Assembly: GCA_028023455.1 (NCBI GenBank)
Contig: JAQFVV010006274.1
Coordinates: 4,402,001 to 4,466,000 of the forward strand
Direction of reading: 5' to 3'
Origin: Epiperipatus broadwayi
Taxonomy: Eukaryota; Onychophora; Udeonychophora; Euonychophora; Peripatidae
Length of the DNA stretch: 64,000 nucleotides
Shown one piece after another: positions 47,850-59,040 of this stretch. The number at the start of each line of letters is the position of its first letter. Position 1 is the stretch's first letter. The notes under the pieces are model-generated. The model saw only the letters and a program-made list of their open reading frames with translations. It was not told the DNA's origin and did no database searches. The translations under genes were made by a program, and so were the position numbers.

Positions 47850-49703
47850 TCAGATTTCCCACAATTCTGTTATCTTAACATTTGATGACTGGCGATTCAT
47901 TAACATTTGACGATTTCTTGAAATCAACATAGCCTCTTTTATTTTACGTTTATTATGACAATGTTCAATTTGAATAATTTTCATATTTTTATAATCAAAT
48001 TTAAATCCATATTGACAAGATTTATTATGATCAAATATAACAGATGATGAAGGTTTATTTACATCTGTTCCAGATTGATTCTCTTTTTGAATTCTATTAT
48101 ATAAAAGCATATGCTCTTTTATTCTCTTCTCAAATGTACACTTAGATTCACCAATGTATTGTACACCACATCCACATATCAATCTATATATAATAGAATT
48201 TTGATTAAACTTTGAATTTTGAATTTTAGAATTATTAAGTAATCTATTTATGTTATTTGTAGAGAAAAAAGCAATATGACACAAACCATTATAAATTTTC
48301 CTAATAAACTTGACCTGCTCATCTGATATAAATGGCATTGAAATCCATTTCATTTTGATATTTTTATTTTTAATTTTATTATAGTGTTGATTTTTTTTAA
48401 ATCCTTTAATAATATTAGCAATAGGATTTTTATAATAACCAATTTTCAACAAATCATTAACAAATAAATGTACATTTTTAATTTTATCACTAGAATATTT
48501 GCATAATTTTTCATTTCGAAATAAGAATGATTTCAATCCAGACAGCTTATGACACATAGGAACATATGATTCATATGGAATAAAACCTCTAGTTTCAATT
48601 GGTTTAATTAACATAAGATAATCCAAACTGTAATCATTAAGTGTAACTTGAATATCCAAGAATTTTATGGAATTGTATTTCTCTTTAGTTATAACCCATT
48701 TTATATCCTTAATCTCATTTAATTCATTAAATAAATTGATTATTAATTCTTGTTTTCCACAAATAAAAACATCATCCACATATCTATGATATACTTTAAT
48801 TTCTTGATATTTCAATTGTTTTAAAATTTTACTTTCATATGTTGATATAACAAAATTACAAATTTGAGCAACAGCAGGAAGACCCATTGGCCAACCAAAA
48901 TTCATTTTATAATATTCATTATTAAAATTGACATAAATATTTTTATCAATAAACTGCAATACTTTTATAATAAAATTTATAATATCAGACTTTACATTTT
49001 TTGAAACAAGAGCATTATAAATAATATTAATTGACTCTATTCTATCTATTGATCCATACATTTCATTTATATCAAAAGTACAAATTGTGTCATGTAAATC
49101 TATACTTATATTCTTAATTTTATCTACAAAATCAAACGATGATGAAACAGTATATTCTCCAAAACCTAAAATATCTTGAAGAAACAATTCAATATATCTA
49201 CATGTTTGATAATAATATGCACCCCCAAAATCAACCATCAATCTCAATGGATAATTTTCTTTATGTAGCTTGATATTCGAAAATATCCTAGGGCAAATAG
49301 AAGATGATGGATATAAGTTATAATATGTATAACTATCAATAGCTTTATTCTTAGCCTTTTTTAAAATTTCATTTATAAATTTTATGCGAGATGTATCTAT
49401 ATTTATTATTTCACTATTTTGAAATTTAAGCTTTTTCATTTGATCCATAACTTTTTCATTATATTTCGCTCTTGTAAACAAACACATACGAAGGCCTTTG
49501 TCCTCTTTTAAACACCCTAAGTCATTATTTAATAAAAAACTTTTAAATTTATTAATTTGACTTAACCATTTATCATTCCTATTATATTTAAAGTTTTTAT
49601 TTTTAACTTCTTTAACAATGTTATTACAAATATTAGCATCACACTTAAGCATAGAACATTCATTTAGTGTGCTTAAGTGTGATGCTAATATTTGTAATAA
49701 CAT
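47850..49703 (-). CDS. PLE family B reverse transcriptase with GIY-YIG endonuclease
   Basis: An uninterrupted frame of 617 codons. The first ~16 residues come from reading through the other arm of the palindrome, so the real N-terminus is missing. Motifs: KEDKG (66-70), FDINEMYGSID (210-220, motif A, catalytic Asp211), GWPMGLP (270-276, motif B), YHRYVDDVFI (305-314, motif C) and KFLDIQV (347-353). The GIY-YIG endonuclease follows, with IIYRLICGCGVQYIGES (504-520), RIKEH (527-531) and a distal Glu590. This is the canonical PLE order. The enzyme would nick target DNA and prime cDNA synthesis there. The family C copy starts about 150 codons further upstream, so this one is probably not fully active despite being open. 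Confidence 0.9.
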   Translation of the reverse strand: MLLQILASHLSTLNECSMLKCDANICNNIVKEVKNKNFKYNRNDKWLSQINKFKSFLLNNDLGCLKEDKGLRMCLFTRAKYNEKVMDQMKKLKFQNSEIINIDTSRIKFINEILKKAKNKAIDSYTYYNLYPSSSICPRIFSNIKLHKENYPLRLMVDFGGAYYYQTCRYIELFLQDILGFGEYTVSSSFDFVDKIKNISIDLHDTICTFDINEMYGSIDRIESINIIYNALVSKNVKSDIINFIIKVLQFIDKNIYVNFNNEYYKMNFGWPMGLPAVAQICNFVISTYESKILKQLKYQEIKVYHRYVDDVFICGKQELIINLFNELNEIKDIKWVITKEKYNSIKFLDIQVTLNDYSLDYLMLIKPIETRGFIPYESYVPMCHKLSGLKSFLFRNEKLCKYSSDKIKNVHLFVNDLLKIGYYKNPIANIIKGFKKNQHYNKIKNKNIKMKWISMPFISDEQVKFIRKIYNGLCHIAFFSTNNINRLLNNSKIQNSKFNQNSIIYRLICGCGVQYIGESKCTFEKRIKEHMLLYNRIQKENQSGTDVNKPSSSVIFDHNKSCQYGFKFDYKNMKIIQIEHCHNKRKIKEAMLISRNRQMLMNRQSSNVKITELWEI

Positions 49704-51464
49704 TGTTAAAGAAGTTAAAAATAAAAACTTTAAATATAATAGGAATGATAAATGGTTAAGTCAAATTAATAAATTTAAAAGTTTTCTATTAAATAATGAC
49801 TTAGTGTGTTTAAAAGAGGACAAGGGCCTTCGTATGTGTTTGTGTACAAGAGCGAAATATAATGAAAAAGTTATGGATCAAATGAAAAAGCTTAAATTTC
49901 AAAATAGTGAAATAATAAATATAGATACATCTCGCATGAAATTTATAAATGAAATTTTAAAAAAGGCTAAGAATAAAGCTATTGATAGTTATACATATTA
50001 TAACTTATATCCATCATCTGCTATTTGCCCTAGGATATTTTCGAATATCAAGCTACGTAAAGAAAATTATCCATTGAGATTGATGGTTGATTTTGGTGGT
50101 GCATATTATTATCAAACATGTAGATATATTGAATTATTACTTCAAGATATTTTAGGTTTTGGAGAATATACTGTTTCATTATCGTTTGATTTTGTAGATA
50201 AAATTAAGAATATAAGTATAGATTTACATGACACAATTTGTACTTTTGATATAAATGAAATGTATGGATCAATAGATAGAATAGAGTCAATTAATATTAT
50301 TTATAATGCTCTTGTTTCAAAAAATGTAAAGTCTGATATTATAAATTTTATTATAAAAGTATTGCAGTTTATTGATAAAAATATTTATATCAATTTTAAT
50401 AATGAATATTATAAAATGAATTTTGGTTGGCCAATGTGTCTTCCTGCTGTTGCTCAAATTTGTAATTTTGTTATATCAACATATGAAAGTAAAATTTTAA
50501 AACAATTGAAATATCAAGAAATTAAAGTATATCATAGATATGTGGATGATGTTTTTATTTGTGGAAAACAAGAATTAATAATCAATTTATTTAATGAATT
50601 AAATGAGATTAAGGATATAAAGTGGGTTATAACTAAAGAGAAATACAATTCCATAAAATTCTTGGATATTCAAGTTACACTTAATGATTATAGTTTGGAT
50701 TATCTTATGTTAATTAAACCAATTGAAACTAGAGGTTTTATTCCATATGAATCACATGTTCCTATGTGTCATAAGCTGTCTGGATTGAAATCATTCTTAT
50801 TTTAAAATGAAAAATTATGCAAATATTCTAGTGATAAAATTAAAAATGTACATTTATTTGTTAACGATTTGTTGAAAATTGGTTATTATAAAAATCCTAT
50901 TGCTAATATTATTAAAGGATTTAAAAGAAATCAACACTATAATAAAATTAAAAATAAAAATATCAAAATGAAATGGATTTCAATGCCATTTATATCAGAT
51001 GAGCAGGTCAAGTTTATTAGGAAAATTTATAATGTTTTGTGTCAGATTGCTTTTTTCTCTACAAATAACATAAATAGATTACTTAATAATTCTAAAATTC
51101 AAAGTTTAATCAAAATTCTATTATATATAGATTGATATGTGGATGTGGTGTACAATACATTGGTGAATCTAAGTGTACATTTAAGAAGAGAATAAAAGAG
51201 CATATGCTTTTATATAATAGAATTCAAAAAGAGAATCAATCTGGAACAGATGTAAATAAACCTTCATCATCTGTTGTATTTGATCATAATAAATCTTGTC
51301 AATATGGATTTAAATTTGATTATAAAAATATGAAAATTATTCAAATTGAACATTGTCATAATAAACGTAAAATAAAAGAGGCTATGTTGATTTCAAGAAA
51401 TCGTCAAATGTTAATGAATCGCCAGTCATCAAATGTTAAGATAACAGAATTGTGGGAAATCTGA
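49653..51464 (+). pseudogene. PLE family B reverse transcriptase-GIY-YIG, plus arm, broken
   Basis: Near-identical inverted copy of the minus arm. It is open up to 50805 (MY.SID motif A, a motif B changed from GWPMG to GWPMC, and YVDD intact). A stop at 50803-50805 falls where the other arm reads on. A second open piece covers 50869-51135. A frameshift near 51108 then leads to the endonuclease at 51132-51464, with CGCGVQYIGES and RIKEH. The differences from the minus arm are few, so decay began after the palindrome formed or was present in the inserted copy. Confidence 0.88.
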
Positions 51465-51518
51465 ATTGAACTATGGGTATTGTTAAAGGTTGTCTCATTT
51501 TGATTATTCAATGTTATA

Positions 51519-51561
51519 TAGTTGATAAAGACTACAAAGTGTATAGTCGAAAGTACTTCTA
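51519..51561 (+). ncRNA. Hammerhead-like motif, PLE family B
   Basis: Same structure as 44767-44809, in the tail of the plus-strand arm. Confidence 0.55.
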
Positions 51562-51619
51562 AAAGAATATAATTTATATAAATTGTACTGTATTTTAATA
51601 TATATATTGATTTGTATAT

Positions 51620-51620
51620 T

Positions 51621-51660
<40 letters not shown>
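51620..51660. repeat. (AC)n(AT)n microsatellite
   Basis: Compound dinucleotide tract directly after the family B tail. Confidence 0.9.
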
Positions 51661-54600
51661 TCTAACCTGATGCATTTGCATCCTCACTTCCGGGCAGTAT
51701 ATTATATTAAATAAAACGGGTTCTAGATCAGTTAATAATTAATAAATAAAATATTCAACATTAATTTTAAAATATTCACAAACTCAAATTTAAAATACGA
51801 ATAAGGTTCAGTTTATAAAAATAAAGTTAATACATATTTAATATTTTCATGAGACTTGGAAGTGAAAATACAGGTGACAAGATAGATTACATTGAGCCAA
51901 TATCCTACAGGATACTACCTCAATGGCATAAGAACACTATCCCCCTTATTACTATTTCAAATAACAAACTCATAGTATTCTTACGACTTTAATAACTTTT
52001 ACTCATGCAGATTAAGCTAATAATTAAATCCTGATCTTCTATTTATAATAATCTAGCTCAATAAAAATCTCAGGTTCATAAATTTATTCTAAGTTAATTT
52101 AAAATTAAGGTAGTAAAATATGAGACGGGATTTTATGTCATAATCTACTACACTAATAATAATAAAATAATAATAATATTCTTCATTGTATAACTAATTC
52201 TGTATATCTTTTTTTATACTATAATTTTATTACCATAATAAAATAATATAATATGATCTTATATCTTCATGTAATGATATAATAAATATGTGGTAGCATA
52301 TGATAATCTGATAAACAAAGGGTGTGTGGCAACTGCTAGCATATAAATTTAATATACTATTGTGATAACTTATTTATGACCAATAAAATAATGTAAAATT
52401 ATGATTACTTAATTAAATGAACACCAGTAAAATATTCGAATCCTTAAAATAATTTTTCATTTATCTTTTTGTGCAAAACTATATGTTTGTTTCAATTATT
52501 ATGAATATATCGTGATTTCATGCAGTGTAGTGGAGAAATAAACAATTCAGACACAAAAATTTTGAAAAAACAAATTTTAACAAAGTTTATTACTAACAAC
52601 AAAATAAAAATAAACAATTTATGTACATTATTTACAATGGATATCCTTATTTTATACTTTACATTTTTATTTACTGGGTTATAAAATAATTTATACTTAG
52701 TTATGTCTTTATTTAGACTTAAGACAAAATAAAAATGTTACCATTTGGTTTCTCTTTATGGTTAAACTTATTATAAATATATTTATTTATTTCATTAAAA
52801 AAATGTTCCATCCTTAATATTATTAATCTATATTTTTTTTAAAAAACACATTCGTAGGAAAAACATTCTACAGAAAAACAAAATTAACTTTATAATGAGT
52901 ATGGATTTCTTAAAATATTAAAACAAATTTTCATCTTGCAATGTCAAAGATGTTACATAAAATATTTGTCCAAAATTCATTACTAGATTTTAGTGGATAT
53001 CATTTATCACACAATGTTTACTAATCATAACATATTCCTATTTACGCTTACTTTAGTATGATATAAATATAATCATCAATATATTTCTATTATTCAATAA
53101 ATAAAAATTATCTTATGCCTATTCTCTATATCATTTACTTTGTAATATTGTATTTTAAAAATATGCAATATTTAATTTTCTAAAAAAAATAATAACATAA
53201 CAAGCATTCAAAAGTTATTAATGTTTTAAAAAAATATATCTTTGTTTTAGATACTCCATTCTAAAATTTTATATTTCATTCCCGAAATAAATTCAAAATA
53301 TATTCTATGATTTTTTCCTTTTCTTTAAGATTCATTGGACCTTCAATTTCAAGTTATAAAATTCTATTCCTTCTAAGCAAATAAACCAATCTTATACAAA
53401 CGACAGCATAACTTTAGCTTTAAATTATCTACCATTTTCATTTCAAAATATCTTACTGAACGATGTAGTTACATGAAATATAGATAGTGAAATAAATGCA
53501 TAGGATTAAAGAAGAAAGCTAGAGTATAACTCATAACATATCTCAAAAATCATGGCACAGTGCATTAACAAGAAATGGAGGTATGACCTTTGCCTGTCTA
53601 ATATACTCCAATATATAAACGATGCTAAAGCTATTCCTTCAGCTTTATTTAAATATCTAAAGAATATAAACACTGTCCAAATAAAATGTGTACCAGTCAT
53701 AGGGCTTTGTTAACTATGCTGATATCTACACAAAGACTATAAGTATTATTCACATCCCTTATAACATCCTATTTTTAAAACATCATCTTGGTTTCCTGTC
53801 TACCCAAGTACTTCCAAGCCACTATCTTATTAGTATTTCTCGAGATTTTCCACATCTTACATCGATAAAATAACTATCTGCATTTACAAAACAATAAATA
53901 AAATTCACTGATAGTTTAAAAACAATCTCACTGTTCCACAAGAAAAGTTTGCTTACTTCATTATTCTGTATGTTTAATCATATACAATCTAATCAGATAA
54001 TATTTGAATATCCAATAACATGAAAGTTTTAAAAGAATCACATAAATATTTGTTACTATGTTGAATTATATCACTAATATAAAAATCATTGTATGCATAT
54101 TTTCAAATCAATCCTATCTCATAATGTTTTTAAAAAATGTTGTATGAAAAAAAATACGTTTACATATAATTAAACATTTATACTCCATTCTCACTATTCA
54201 TAGATAATCTAAAAGAAAACAAAGAATATACATTATAAATTATTAATATTCATTATTATTAGCAAATAACCTTTATCTGGTCATCATGTTCAGTAGGCTC
54301 CCTTCATCCACTAGATACCGAGCATTGCATACATAAAGAAAATATACATCCATACACTTTATCCAAAATATTCTTATCTAAATTATTAGATTATTCTATT
54401 ATAAAATTTTAATGTTATTATTGATTTAATGTTTATGTTTTCCTAATGTTATTAAAAAAAAAAAAATTTTTACATTTAAACTAAGTTAATAAAATAAAAG
54501 AAATCAAAACTATAATTACGTATTCACTTGACAATAGTTCATAATCAAATCCAAAATGTTTATTATTTTCTCAAAGTTTTTTTTTTTAAAATGTTCTCCT

Positions 54601-56818
54601 CAAAGTGCATTATTTTTTTCAAGAGCATTTATTCTCTTCCTCCATCGCTATGGTGATGAACAAGAACAAGAGCAATTCATTTCCTGGGTATGTGTTTTAT
54701 TTACTTCCGGAATAAGAATTTCAAGTTTTTAAAAAAATGAATAAATAAAAAATAATCCGATGTCTTTTTTAAAAATATTTAAAAATTAAATAAAATAATT
54801 ATTAATCCATTTTAGTAAAGTTTATAAAAAAATTGTCCCATGTTTTACTATTCAGAATAATAATTATTAAATCATAATATTAAATTAATCCCATGAAGTT
54901 TCTTCAATATTCTCTGCCGGCGTATCTGATGCGTCACTCCGTCTAATTTAATTTTAAAATATTCGGTAAACTTTTACGTACTATTTGTATTTCCATGGAT
55001 CCATCTTTTATTCAACCATATGTTCACTTTTATATAGGTTTTCATTCTTAATGAAGTTCTTTAAAAAAATATTTCTAAAGGCGTTTTTTTAAAACATTTC
55101 TGAGACAAGAAGTTTTATAGACCACAACACTTTAGTAAAAATCTTCTCTGTAAGCTCTTTCTTTAATTCTTGCAAAAATATTTTTTTAAAAAATGTTTCC
55201 TTCAAAAGGACTAAACATTTTATTCCTTTCATTATGATATTCTATAAATAATTCATAAGATATAAGTATCTTATTCTTTTTTTAGAAAAAATCTTGGATA
55301 AGCTTATAAATAATGCATCTCAATATTTTTTTTAGATGGCAAATAGCTTTCCACTTAAGCTTCCCATGCAATGTCTATACTGTTGTTTTATATACTAGAA
55401 CAGTTCTCTGGTTAAGCATTAATAAAGCTAGTATCAATAAATATTCCATACATTTTTATATTATTATAATTTAAATATATTTTATTTCGTAGTATATCCA
55501 TTTTATTGCGAAGTTCTAAGTTAAACTTAGATAAAATAATCCTGGTAAGGACTTTTAAAATTAGCAAATCATTTTAACGAAGTTCCTAAATATATTTTAT
55601 TTTAAAACTCTTTTTTCCAAAGATTTTTTAAAAGTATCCTATTAGTTTTTATAAATGAATTATAAGAGAGTACTACAAATTGACTAAATAATACATTTTA
55701 AAGTATATCACCTGTCTTCTGATATTTGCTACCTTTATTTTAATCTCTACATTATTAACTCCTCTGCTACATTATTAATCTCCCCTGCTACATCAGTTAC
55801 AACGGTATTTATACCCTGCAAGAATACCTTATCCTATTGGTTAATTCTTACTTTTAGCTTGAGAACAAATTTACATATTTTCAGTTTTACAGAATTAAAT
55901 TTCAAAATAAAAATTATGACGTAATAAAACTTAAAAATATTATTTAAAATATAACTTTTAATTAAATTACTATTTTTATTTAAATTATTTGAACATTTAA
56001 AATAACTTTTAAAATAATTTTAATAACCTATTCCACTCTTAATATTTAATTTATCTATTTTTGTTTAAACAAAATATTTAATTTTTTTATTAACTGTATT
56101 CGTCTTTAAAATGTCTTTTAAAACATTTAGAAACATTTTATAACTACTGTTTAATATTCTAATATTTGCTTCTATGACAGATAATAATTCTATTCAATTC
56201 CATAATACAACTTTTAAATATTTCAAACTTTGTTATTAATTCAAACAAGCGTGTGTGTTTAACCATGTATTAAAAGTCACATGATCAATATAAAATTGAG
56301 ACAGACGATTTTCAATCTATTTCTCTGTCTAGATTAATAAAATTGCAACACTTTATTATATTAGATAAAGTAGCTCAAATAATATAAAAATTTGGAATAA
56401 TAATTTAGAAAATATAGAACCAAATACAATTTCACTATCATAAAGCTTATTTTTTTTTAAATATACGATTTTAATTGTGATTATTAAATATGATTTTATC
56501 CAATTTAAATGTAACATTTATTAACTATAAGTTTTAAACTATTACATTTTAACATTTAAATATACTTTTAACTATTTATAGCTGAGTTATTTAATATGGC
56601 CAGCTTTTGCAACCATATGCAACAATATTTAAAGCTTTACATAACTATTTTTAAATGATTTGCTATAATTTTATATACTACATATTTTCTTTAGCTTCAA
56701 ATTGTACTTTATAACATAATTAACAAAATATAATTAACATATTAAAAGAACATATTCTAAAATTTAAAATTTTTAGTAATTTACTGTAATTGACTATTTA
56801 TGACCTATAGAAAAGGGC

Positions 56819-56821
<3 letters not shown>
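51661..56821. other. AT-rich non-coding stretch of 5.2 kb
   Basis: No gene or recognisable protein relic. On the minus strand a TATA-like 'gggtataaatacc' at about 55825-55813 is followed by two diverged copies of 'aatgtagcag'. This could be an LTR promoter of an unidentified element, but no repeat partner was found in the window. Confidence 0.4.

Positions 56822-56850
<29 letters not shown>
56822..56850. repeat. (AT)n microsatellite abutting the gypsy LTR
   Basis: Pure AT tract ending exactly where the LTR starts with TGTAC. Confidence 0.95.
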
Positions 56851-56855
<5 letters not shown>

Positions 56856-58668
56856 CGAGATACATCAGGAAGGAGTGTGTTTTCTTCGGAGTTACACATA
56901 ATTTTGGAGAAATATAAATTGATAAAAGGTTTGTTTAAATATTTAATAAGAATAAAAGGTCTTGTAGGGTAAAATAAAAATAAAAAAATTTTTTTTTTTT
57001 ATCATAGAAGGGTTTATCGTTAAAAGCATAAATTAGACAGTTTTATAAGATATAATTTTAGAATCACATTTAAATAAAACTTAAAGAATTAAAAACTTGA
57101 TATAATTAAAACTTGATTTAATTGAAATTTGATTTAAGATTGCTTTTAGAAAAAAAAAAAAAAAGCAAGGTGGAGTTCGTGTTGTTTTATAATAAAAAAA
57201 AATAAAAAAAGGAATATAATCAAAGGAATGTAATAAACAATGGGAGCTAATGACAAACATAAGAAATTTCCATTAAACGGCTAATTAGTAAAATAACTCT
57301 AACAAAAAAATTGAAATTTGCAATCAACTAAAGAATGACCAATGAAACTGTGTAGAGAGTCGAAAGAAAAGAAATAATTGTCCAATAGCAGAAATTCAGA
57401 ATGTAGATTGAATCCGCAAGATAAGGATCGTAAAATATAAAAGGGGCAAACTTTCTATTGTTAGTTATTAGATTGAATTTGATATTATGATTAAAATTTG
57501 AGTTTGAGTCGGTTCGGTTGATTATTCTTAAATTCATATTCATATTAGTAATATACGTCCAAAGTTAAATAAAACATAATGCTGCATTGTTAAACCCATC
57601 GTGTGGATAGCTGGCCGAATCCTTCCGTGCAATACCAACAGCAGACAGTTCGAAGGACGATCATGTTCGCATAAAACAAGAAGGAAGCGGAGTGTCCATG
57701 GTGAAGCCCACAGGATCCCAATGACATCGGGAAAAGGATCGCAAAGAGTTAGCGCTAACTGACTGAAGGAAATACTATCAGAAGCTACGCTCGGAACTAG
57801 GCATAAAAGAGAGTGCTAGGTAATATTTATTTTATTCTTAATTCACTAATTAAAAGCCGTAGTAATGTATGGAATAATAAACTTTGAACTTTATGTTATG
57901 AACAATAATTACTAATTGTCTTTAGCTCCATTATCAAGGGATTTTATTGTGATTTCAAATATATTTGTGTGCGTATAATTATTTTCTAAATGTATGTATA
58001 ATATGATATTTTTGTTATATTAAATATTATCTAAATTTGAGCAAAAGTGTAATTAATTATATTATAAGACCAAACGAAGTGAAACAGCGTAAACGGAGAT
58101 TTAATGGGTTAGTGATTACTTATAAAAAAAAAAAAAAAAAGAAATAAATATCGTAGATCAAATAAATAATAAATGTTATAATAATGAATTATAGTTTAGA
58201 AATGGGATATGAGTATCCTCTGAGAGTATGAGAGCGAAATAAAATTTTAAATTAGAATTTGGGAAAAGAAGCGAGAAAACTAGCACAGAGAAAGATTCGT
58301 AAATTGATTTTTTAAGTAGGCGGATTTTGTATTTTATTGATTGTTTTAGCTGAGCTAGCGGGAGCGGGTACTAGATCGTATTGGTCAGGCAGACTTGTCG
58401 ACAAAGGTCGGCTGGCGCCCATTGGATTTTTTCCTTTAAATAAATAAAGAGTTTGGTTGGCTAATGTTTAATCTAGTAAACGAGTATTAGTATTATTGGC
58501 GAATGTTTGCCAATGATATTGACCACTCTACCCGAGGTACCGACAGCCCCATATGATAGGATTTTGTGTAAGAGGGAGGTACAAAGTTCTGTATCGAGTC
58601 GTTATTATAAATATCGAATATTTTATTGATGTTACATAAATGATATTTATAAAAGTTATAAGACAACA
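56851..58668 (+). repeat. 5' LTR of gypsy element (3' edge approximate)
   Basis: Starts 'tgtaccgagatacatc'. The first ~1.1 kb is repeated at 62905-64000, with few substitutions. The 3' edge is not defined, because the second LTR is cut by the window. I place it before the primer-binding-site-like sequence at 58690, giving an LTR of about 1.8 kb. An alternative primer-site-like 'tggcgcccattgg' at 58413 would give about 1.56 kb. Confidence 0.75.
57436..57445 (+). promoter_or_regulatory. TATA box in gypsy 5' LTR
   Basis: 'tataaaaggg' in the LTR, conserved in the 3' LTR at 63487-63496. It is the probable promoter of the element. Confidence 0.65.
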
Positions 58669-58689
58669 TTAAGGGGTGGTAGGTATAAA

Positions 58690-58706
58690 TGGCGCGTCAA
58701 CGTGGA
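58690..58706 (+). promoter_or_regulatory. Candidate primer-binding site
   Basis: 'tggcgcgtcaacgtgga' resembles the tRNA-Lys type primer site (TGGCGCCCAACGTGG) apart from a small internal difference. It lies about 20 bases after a plausible LTR end (..aca at 58668). Confidence 0.45.
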
Positions 58707-59040
58707 ACGAAACTAAACGTTTTGAATGGCAGGACCGATGTGAGTCATGACTGGACGTTTTTAAGCAGTGTGGCCAGAGTCGTGTATGAGTGACATAAGT
58801 GATAGCTAGTAAAAAGAAGCAGGAGGGAGCGTGATAGTAGGATTAGAAAATGGTATAAGCAGCACAACTGTAAAAGTGATTTTGCAATTATATAAAACGT
58901 GGAGGCATAGGGACACTCCGGGGAATTTTAGCAAAAAAAAAAAAAAAAGAACTGGGAAGGTTAGGTGTGAATTGTACGCACGTTCCAAATAGAAAATAAA
59001 AACAATCATATTAAATAAAGTCAGATAAAATAGGTGTAAA

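Larger units (their letters stand above)
47689..51622. mobile_element. Penelope-like family B: near-symmetric 3.9-kb head-to-head palindrome
   Basis: The minus copy (49651 down to 47689) and plus copy (49670 up to 51622) are near-identical inverted repeats of about 1.96 kb around an 18-base loop (49652-49669). Each arm carries most of the PLE ORF and the 3' tail with a hammerhead-like motif. The loop codes for part of the protein only in the plus orientation (an EHSFS segment also present in the family C copy), so the two arms are truncated at slightly different points. High identity indicates a recent event. Confidence 0.92.

Noticed and set aside
57328-57543. 71-codon minus-strand frame conserved between the two gypsy LTRs
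   Set aside because: It is conserved only because the LTRs are identical copies. It has no domain and lies over the TATA region.
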